Of a stretch of 64,000 nt of DNA, positions 57,401 to 64,000 are shown piece after piece. The DNA is from Plutella xylostella (Eukaryota > Arthropoda > Insecta > Lepidoptera > Plutellidae): the NCBI RefSeq assembly GCF_932276165.1, contig NC_063995.1:5580001-5644000 (forward strand), written 5' to 3'. Each line of letters starts with the position of its first letter. Position 1 is the stretch's first letter. Under the pieces are notes generated by a model that did no database searches, had not been told where the DNA came from, and worked only from the letters and a program-made list of their open reading frames with translations. The translations under genes and the position numbers were made by a program.

Positions 57401-60338
57401 CCGGCCGGTGTCTTTTGGATTTCTTCCAAGAATTACGTGCATTACGCTAACGTTCTGAAAGCTTCATTGCATTGTTTGTAAAATCTTGTAATTTATGAAT
57501 TATAAATATATCTACGCATAGGTTTCATTTATTCGCGCTACCCTATGTTCTGCGGTTTATACTTGCGCAATGCGCAACGACGGATTTGCCTCCCAAAAGC
57601 ATTGTTACTATGAGAGGGGAGTCAGGTTTCTCTGCACATGACCGTACCTTAGCAAAGTTAAAAACCTACTTATTTCTACACTCATTCATTTACGAATTTT
57701 TATCCTACTTTCCGAAAAAAAATATCTAAGTACTAATTTACTTGGGACGGAAGATTGTTTAGTACCTAGTTAAGTTAGCATTTCCTAGTTCATGAATTAC
57801 ATATTGTATCATTTATGACTTATAAGACATTTCTGACCCTCAGGTGTGGTGTTCCTAAAACGAAGCATAACAAAACTGTGCAATAAACGTTTTTATACCG
57901 TAAAAATCCTAAACTGTGACGCAAAACTGAAGATACGCGTCATGGACAAAATCACGTGCCTCCAAAAGTTAAGTAAGTCTATGACGACGGCCTGAAAATT
58001 AAATATTTACTTTGATCTAATATTTATTGTTCCTGTTTAACAGTTTTGCTCTCGCTTTCCTGATTTACTCTTATCCGTGAAGGAAAATGTGCATTGCTGC
58101 ACTTATGTAGATTTCACCGGTGATATTATTTTGTTCTAATTAACCTAAACACTCAGATTAGGAAGACGTTATATGTTCTTTATATTATTTACAATTAGTA
58201 TTCAATAATATCTTTATATTAATACAGAACACTGCTGAGGTTTCTTATTTACTCCATACTTCACAGACGACTAAACTAATTAGTTTTCAGTTCTTGAAAC
58301 CAACTGAAAAATTGTGATATTCCCACCCCACTTACATTAAGTATGCCTACTTATGTATTTACTAAGTAATTGTGATTGTGATTAAAATGACTTTGGTGAA
58401 AGGTGGGTGCAAAAGCAGCACTGCTCCGGTTATCCCGCAAAGAAGGTGAATGAGAAACAAAAATTAGATTTTGGAACGAAACGGAACGGAACGGAAGCAG
58501 GATGCACGAATGTAACAACTAGTGTTGCCACGAATAGTGATTTGGCCGAATACCGAATACCGAATATTCGGCCGGCGCTCTCAGCCGAATACCGAATATT
58601 CGGCCACCGAATATTAGGCAGGTGATCCAGTATAATACAATTAGTTGAAGTTTTATTTAAAGAGTGTTTTTCTTAATCTTATGGCAGATCCGTACAATTG
58701 GTGGTCAACGAACTCGAATCAGTAGCCAAATCTATTATATTTTGTTGAAAAATACTTGTGTCTCAGTAGCAGGTATTGTATATTTTATGAAGAAACGCGC
58801 AATCGTCTCTTACGAACAAATTCCGAAAAACTTGTCTTTATTCATCACAATTTGCCTTTAATTAATTTAAGATATTAAAAATACTGACGTTGTATTCAGG
58901 TTTTCGCAATTAATTATTGTTTGAAAGTTAAAATGTTTCGATTAAATTGTTTTTTTTTAAGACATTTGCTACTTTTTAAGTATTCGGTATTCGGCCGAAT
59001 ACTACTTACTATTCGGCCGAATACCGAATACTGAAAAAACTGGCCGAATACCGAATACTTGCCGAATATTCGTGGCATCTCTAGAACAACATACGTAAAA
59101 TACTTCTTATGCAGATATTTTTACAATAAATAACGATTTACAATGTTTGGTGAGTACTCGTACAATCCTTGGAAATACTTGTAAATACCTCAAAAAAAAT
59201 TTGAAGACGTGCTTATAGTTCGTAGGTATGTAAATGATCTATTTACTGCCTACTTAGTAGGTACTTATTTGTGCAGGCAAATATTGTATTTCGTCGGCGT
59301 CTGTAATGTGTAAAGCTAACATGAACATTGTCGTCATCGTCATGTTTTTGCAGAACTAAGTACCTACAATAAGTACTTACATATAAATCATTCAGATTAC
59401 TTACTTAAATAAAATTTAATTTTTGAAATTCGTTTGTTTCAAATTAGAATACCGAAAATACGACCAAGTACCTATTCTAATTATAAGACACTCTAAGATA
59501 GATAGATAGATAGATAATTCTTTATTGCACACAAACACAGAAATTACAATAGAATATGCACAACATAGACGGTACAAATGGCGGCCTTATTACTAAGAGT
59601 AATTTCTTCCAGACTACCTCGGAGGAGAGAAATTATACAAAAGAAAGAAAAGGGGAAAGTGCAAAAAATTACAAACATAACTTATAAAAGGAAAAATTAA
59701 CAATTATATAAAATGATATACCTAATCTATACCTAGTAATAGGTAATATAAACTACATACAACATACCTGTAAAACTTATGGATGCAATAAAAGATTGAG
59801 TATTGAGTATTGAGTACTTATATACTTAAATATATACATACTTTTAAATATATAATATATTATAAATAAATATTATTCTGGCAAAGATAATAATTTATTG
59901 TAGTGCTTATTCAGCATGGATTTAAATGATGCTAGCGAAGGCGCAAGTCTGATATGTGTGGGTAAATCATTCCACAACAATGTGGCCTGGACAGTAAAAG
60001 ATTCGCTGTAGAATTTAGTTTTATGTTCAGGGATGTTCAGCCTGAGATTCTGCGATGAACGAAGGGTACAGCTGTGGGTAGAGCAACGTACTTACTTATA
60101 AGTTTATTTTTTGTGATTTCTTCCTATTGGTCAAATTTTATTCAAACCACCTTCTCGGCTACTGCCACCTGACACGAAATAAATAAAATATCAAGAGTAT
60201 AATGCTAGTCTGATAGTAACCTTCACCAGAGAAGACCAGTACAGGAGTGATGCCATTGTGACCATTGTGAAGTTTGTCGGTGTCGTGAGTCTCGGCGGGG
60301 TCGGCCGCGCGCAGCAGCGCAGACAGCGGGCCCTGCAT
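45438..60338 (-). CDS. SLC7-family amino acid transporter light chain (b0,+AT / y+LAT-like)
   Basis: Plasma-membrane exchanger of the heterodimeric amino acid transporter family, working with a 4F2hc/rBAT-type heavy chain. Exons, 5' to 3': 60338-60221, 55431-55325, 53414-53318, 51358-51257, 50946-50840, 50527-50392, 49359-49234, 48826-48679, 47952-47725, 47308-47212, 46896-46747, 46219-46051, 45505-45438. They join in frame to 1653 nt, 550 aa. GSGIFVSPSG (residues ~108-117) is the substrate-binding break of TM1; LKPSQMAIICLSFA, then SECEPP with Cys207 suited to the heavy-chain disulfide; YTGLWAYDGWNNLNYVTEEI in TM7; VAPIIDKPEWEYLY near the end. The start is the ATG at 60338; the frame upstream is open but only with non-ATG codons. 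The ~75-residue hydrophilic N-terminus is long for the family. Related fly genes include sobremesa and minidiscs; the orthologue is not fixed. Confidence 0.95.
45838..45980. mobile_element. 143-bp foldback MITE in the last SLC7 intron
   Basis: cagctgcataagtagct on the left pairs with agctacttatgcagctg on the right, and the match continues almost to the centre (gttaaacattgttagttt / aaactaacaatgtttt). Confidence 0.8.
49555..49720 (+). repeat. Retroelement tail fragment
   Basis: 'tgctggccatatgcctgtcc', 'ggtcggttgctggtcgtcgg' and 'ggactccctcactacgcttg' follow the order of a common lepidopteran repeat (ctgctggacataggcctc.. cgtcggtcc.. cctacactacgtttgc). From memory. Confidence 0.5.
49786..50378. 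mobile_element. Lepidopteran 'ggccaagtgcgagtcgggct' repeat abutting an SLC7 exon
   Basis: Starts with an A-run then ggccaagtgcgagtcgggct, has agggttccgta near the left and tacggaaccct at the right, and the tell-tale gacagacggacagacggaca run near 50289. Such copies are abundant in moths and butterflies. Its right edge lies about 12 bp from the splice donor of exon 6 (GT at 50391-50390). Confidence 0.8.
51631..52880. mobile_element. 1.25-kb TIR transposon
   Basis: Ends cagggtgttgcaaaattggt and, on the other strand, cagggtgttgcaaaaagggt, matching for about 34 bp through aagccgaaa; flanked by tata on both sides (51627-51630, 52881-52884). The interior has no transposase ORF. The target could be TA or TATA, so the superfamily is open. 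Confidence 0.8.
53856..53993. mobile_element. Short MITE in an SLC7 intron
   Basis: ggggggtctctctatatgac and the complement of 'gtcagtatagagtaaccctc' pair over ~28 bp, including ggaaaacgaa / ttcgtttttc. About 138 bp, no ORF. Confidence 0.65.
54164..54802 (-). mobile_element. 639-bp TIR transposon, copy B
   Basis: Same element as 620-1270 on the opposite strand, including the small exon (54531-54444) and its donor. It is flanked by aggtat (54158-54163 and 54803-54808), again 6 bp. The left flank also holds a 15-bp hairpin, atacctacaaccaca / tgtggttgtaggtat (54126-54163), which may have been the landing site. Confidence 0.9.
55500..56955. other. SLC7 intron 1, left part, nothing recognised
   Basis: AT-rich intron sequence; the ORFs present are short and unsupported. 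Confidence 0.35.
56961..57111. mobile_element. 151-bp near-perfect palindromic MITE
   Basis: cccccttattcataaa.. pairs with ..ttttatgaataagggg and the pairing continues through gtcactctctgacagagaac to the middle. Flanks ctaa / ttaa suggest a TTAA-type target. Confidence 0.85.
57120..58510. other. SLC7 intron 1, middle part, nothing recognised
   Basis: No exon, repeat or regulatory block could be supported here. Confidence 0.3.
58519..59084. mobile_element. 566-bp hAT-like MITE built from 'ggccgaatacc' words
   Basis: Ends ctagtgttgccacgaata and, on the other strand, ctagagatgccacgaata. Both arms are packed with variants of ggccgaataccgaatattcg. The flanks share aacaa(c), an imperfect target duplication. 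Its make-up parallels the 5290-5825 element. Confidence 0.75.
59492..60089 (-). mobile_element. 5'-truncated CR1/Jockey-like LINE tail in SLC7 intron 1
   Basis: On the minus strand an open C-terminal block reads RSSQNLRLNIPEHKTKFY, then LLWNDLPTHIRLAPSLASF and KSMLNKHYNKLL before a stop near 59880, followed by a 3'UTR ending gtgcaataaagaattatc and (tatc)n at 59498-59513. This is the usual end of an RT polyprotein; the RT itself is gone. The 5' edge is about 130 bp from SLC7 exon 1. Confidence 0.8.
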
Positions 60339-60699
60339 GGCATGCGCGCGCGCAGCCCCGCCCGCCACCGCCGGCGCCACGCTAGCAGCAGCCAGGCACT
60401 ACCCCCACACACGCACCACACTGAGCCACCCGGCCCGTGAGACCCGTCAGTCACACCGCCGTCTTATCACACACTAATCCCGAACCCTGTATATTTAGAA
60501 CTAGACTAATCACTTTGTTTTTTAAATACTTTGTTGCTTTAATTGACGCGATTGTTCATGTGTCTAATTGTTAATTTATTTGTTGTTGCCGCACAGTCTT
60601 TCAGTCGGAGAAGATAGAAAATGGAAATTGGGAAAAACTATTTTTTGCTTAAGAAAATTTTGTTGTAAAAATAAAAAAGTAAGACGTAAAGTTTTTGTA

Positions 60700-60895
60700 G
60701 AGAAAAAGCGGGCGATGCGAGCCCGAGACGGTTGCGCGAGGACTGTCTATTCCCGGCCTGCGGAGCACGTGGGCGCCGCCCCCGCCCCGCCGCCCGCCCG
60801 CCCCACGATCAATGGGCACGACACGACTGCTGACTACTTCCACCTTCCTCCGCCCGCGCTACGTCACGCCGCGTCATGCATCAGGGCTAATCAAT
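60700..60895 (-). promoter_or_regulatory. CpG-rich promoter region of the SLC7 gene
   Basis: A GC-rich island 350-550 nt upstream of the SLC7 ATG, with an E-box-like gcacgtggg and CRE-like tacgtcacg / gcgtcatg motifs. No other GC-rich block lies between it and exon 1 except the exon itself. Confidence 0.5.
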
Positions 60896-60899
60896 AATG

Positions 60900-62215
60900 C
60901 TATTGGGAACCCTGACCGTGAATGCACCTCTGTTTAACTATTCAACGTGACCAGGAAAATTATTGGGGTTGAGAAAGGGTGATGATAGTGATACCGACAC
61001 TTACTTGAGGTAGAAGTTTATTGAAACATAGATAGGTAATCGAAACCTTTCTACGACATTTATAATCAAGTCCATTTTATTTTATTATTAATAGATTTGA
61101 CCTGTTACGGGTACGAGTTTAGTATTTAAAGCGGTTACATTTTCTAAATATAATATTAATGAACACTACTGTAATTACAATTGAAACTGTAACCTATAAT
61201 TTTTGCCATGACATATTACATGAACTCGTGTTTGTGTAGGGTCTTGGTGCCTGCCTACCTACCGCCTGAATAAATCTTTACTAAGTACTTACAGCAATAT
61301 TTCTAGGCGCTATTATACTACCTACCTACTATCAACTAATAAGTAAGTAAGTAAGTATGTGATATTTGTTTAAGCATATCTCTAAGACATTTTCTTAGAA
61401 AATTGTTACATATTCGAATGGCGTTGCGGTTTTCCTCTGTGTTCTCTGCTGATGCAACATCGGCGACTGTTGCTAAGGACGGCTTATTGATTCAGAGTCC
61501 GTGCGGACCTCTTGTAAATATCTACTAGAGACGATATACGGTTATAAATAAAGTAATGATGAGGGAGATAGGTATATGGATTAGAAATAATGTAGTTATA
61601 ACTAAGTATCTGAAGGATAATCGTGTACGTCACGAACATTGTATATAGATTATTTTTCATATTTTTTTCTCTCTCTTCTACAAACAACAAAAATTATAGA
61701 AATTGAGGCTCGTTTTTCAGTCATTGTTCTAATAAAATACACTAAGTACCTTCACTCACAAAGAAACCCCAATTTTTATGAACATTTAATAGAAAATTTG
61801 TACAAAATGTTTCAGTTGCGTTTTTAGTTGGTCATATTCTCATGCGCCGTAAAAGAAGGCGTAATTAAGTTACATTTTTCAGTTTAAAAGTAATTTGTTG
61901 ATTTTCTCAATGGAACTTTTTCCTTGCCCGTGAGTGTAGTTGACTAATCAAATGCTATTGATAGGATACTATTATCCCAATTAGCGATGTATTGAAGAAG
62001 CAACAGTGCGTAAACCGTAAACCTATTTATTTGGTTTTGGTAACTGAAAAAAATCAGTTCCAATTCACTGTATAATTGCTATACATATTTTAGTGCTACG
62101 TGACTGCAACCACCTACGACTAACCGGATGGTTATTTATCAGAGACTCTGAAACAAAACCGTTGTAGCTACCTATAGCCTATCTCTATCTATATACACAA
62201 GGTGTTTAGTCATGA
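60900..62215. other. Upstream intergenic DNA, nothing recognised
   Basis: AT-rich with small taag/gtaa runs near 61340. No coding block. Confidence 0.35.
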
Positions 62216-62219
62216 TTCT

Positions 62220-62290
62220 ATACAGAATGTTCCAAAAGTGGTATGCTAATCCGAAAGGGGTGACACAAACGGTCAATCTCAAGTAACTAC
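62220..62290. mobile_element. Solo end related to the 51631 transposon
   Basis: tata, then cagaatgttccaaaagtggt and atgctaatccgaaaggggtg, follows the order of the 51631 terminus (cagggtgttgcaaaattggt, atattaagccgaaatgggt). No matching opposite end was found. Confidence 0.4.
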
Positions 62291-62299
62291 GTTTGTACC

Positions 62300-64000
62300 T
62301 ACTGAGACTTTTGGAAATACGCAAAAAAAACTTCCCCATAGATATGTACATGGTTATACGTCACGTTACTATGGGCAAACACAAAGAAGATTTTAACTTA
62401 ATTTAAATATGTATTTAGATATCTTCTTATCCCCTTATTCATTGAAAAGTTATAGCTCGTTTTAGCTATCGAGCTATTTTGTCAAAACAAAACAGTTCAA
62501 TTTGAGTGAAATTTTCCATTACGGATCAGTTTTATTGGACGAACTATTGTAGGGATAGCAGTTTATTTTTGATCCTCATAAGAATGCAGTGGTCCGTAGA
62601 TTGGCTCTAAGAGAGGTGATTTGGCTCGCGACCAACTACAAAGTGTTATTGTTCGAATCGGTCGCATTTCACTTCGAATCGATATAAAAAAACCAATAAC
62701 ATTTTACAGAGTTGATGTTTGAGTTTAATTAGTTAATTGTTATGGTTAGGTATAAGCATGTTAACCATTGTAATCGTTCGGTGTCTCTACAATATAACTT
62801 CATAGAATTAAGATAATAAGCGACCACAATATAAAAACCTACTATAACTTTATGCTTCTCTGCTAGTGATGGTCATCATCAGTAGGTAAATATCGATTAA
62901 CCACCAATTGTGGTGTATACTTAGCATCGGGTAGCAATACGAGTATACCTAGCTGAAGTAGGGGTGATGACCTGAGTCGTACCTAGAAGCGAAGACAATC
63001 ACGTGAAGAAATAGGCATGGCCCGTTGCCATAACCAGAGTGTAACCACCAGAATGTTAAATGAAATAACTCGCAAAATCTGGCAAATTGCTTAAAGCTCA
63101 GACTCAATACAAATTATCAACACTCCGGTAGGTTACTCGGTACTTCATTTTGTTTCGGCTATAATAGAACAATCATAAAACGCGATTCCGACATGATAAT
63201 GATATGAACCAGATAATGTTGGTCACGTAAATAAACATAATCTACATTGATCGATTAACTGCACTGAACATAATCAGAGTAACTAATAGGGCGAATGTGA
63301 TATACATTTATTTATTAAAACTATAACTACACTTACTCTTATTTACGTACATACATACCTACTTATTTACCGTTTCATTCGTTTCAACTAAGCCCTCCAC
63401 TAATGAATTCTCTAATAATATTATGTCTAATTCCAAATGTTTATGAGTAGGTAACACTAACCTACTCAGTAAGTATACCTATTGGTGTCATCATTGGCCA
63501 CAGCATCTATATAGATGATTGTTGCAGCGCTCGTGGGTCAAGAGTTACGACGGCCGCACCGTCGTTGATATGTATTGGTGTATGTATATTGTGAAAATTA
63601 GAGCGAGTCCAACAATTATCGTTGTACACTTATCTAAAGGGGGTATTGTTGTTCCAAGCACCTAATTGGAAACCATGTTGCCAATTTAACTTACACGCTA
63701 ATTAAGTGTTATCCGTGAAATACATGTGAAAGACGAAGACGTCACACCTATCGATTAGTGTCAATTTATGTCAAGTTGTTAATGCAAATTTTCAAGCTAA
63801 AGTAGAATCTCTGAACCCGGTCCGTTGAAAACCAATGATTTGTTGTAGCAGATCATGATGAGAGCAAACCCAACCTTATGGTTAAGATATTGGTTGAGAA
63901 AACAGACAGACAGTACGTTGTGACTACTTGTGACCCTTTGGCACTGAATACAAGAGTCCAATGACCACTTACGCACCAATCCCAATCTTTTCAACTTAGC
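62300..64000. other. Intergenic DNA to the window edge, nothing recognised
   Basis: Only short unsupported ORFs; no splice-consistent coding block. Confidence 0.35.

Noticed and set aside
59498..59513. (gata)n microsatellite as an independent feature
   Set aside because: It is the simple-repeat tail of the adjacent LINE.
1..64000. CRISPR arrays, bacterial operons, rRNA genes, integrated viral genes
   Set aside because: No spaced direct repeats, no Shine-Dalgarno-led gene runs, no rRNA-like sequence and no recognisable viral structural or replication genes were seen.

Overview
This window is nuclear DNA from an insect, most likely a moth or butterfly. The genes are split by many short introns with GT-AG junctions, the coding exons are GC-rich in an AT-rich background, and the interspersed repeats match families I know from Lepidoptera: RTE tails with strings of 'cagacagaca', a tRNA-derived SINE, the 'ggccaagtgcgagtcgggct' repeat, and CR1/Jockey LINE tails. 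No bacterial, organellar, rRNA or CRISPR features were seen.

Layout. (1) 1-14,100, minus strand: the 5' half of C3G (RapGEF1, the Rap1 exchange factor). Eight coding exons join in one frame and give the first ~557 residues; the catalytic part lies beyond the left edge. A Jockey-like LINE, itself split by a 651-bp DNA transposon, sits past the last visible exon. (2) 14,100-29,270: intergenic, with GC-rich promoter-like patches, SINE pieces, several foldback elements and a P/THAP-type transposase remnant. (3) 29,278-30,843, plus: a truncated duplicate of the 5' exons of hyrax (Cdc73/parafibromin) whose frame and splice sites are still open. (4) 31,274-41,137, plus: the complete hyrax gene, 12 exons, 549 aa, with a 4.1-kb LINE in its last intron. 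(5) 45,438-60,338, minus: a complete SLC7-type amino acid transporter light chain, 13 coding exons, 550 aa, convergent with hyrax. (6) 60,900-64,000: upstream DNA with no gene recognised.

The three genes are unrelated in function: Rap1 signalling at the membrane, Pol II elongation through the Paf1 complex, and amino acid uptake. No operon-like logic links them.

The most unusual theme is repeated local duplication of exon-intron junctions. C3G exon 8 is followed by two further tandem copies of its splice donor plus a fourth donor, all in the same phase within an open frame. The donor-side parts of hyrax exons 8 and 11 are copied into the following introns. The hyrax 5' exons are duplicated as a block, and within that block an exon is duplicated again as an in-frame 120-nt cassette. 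A second theme is a set of foldback transposons whose bodies are built from short degenerate palindromic words. All exon boundaries were placed by eye from frame, GT-AG signals and remembered family sequence; there was no transcript or database support.
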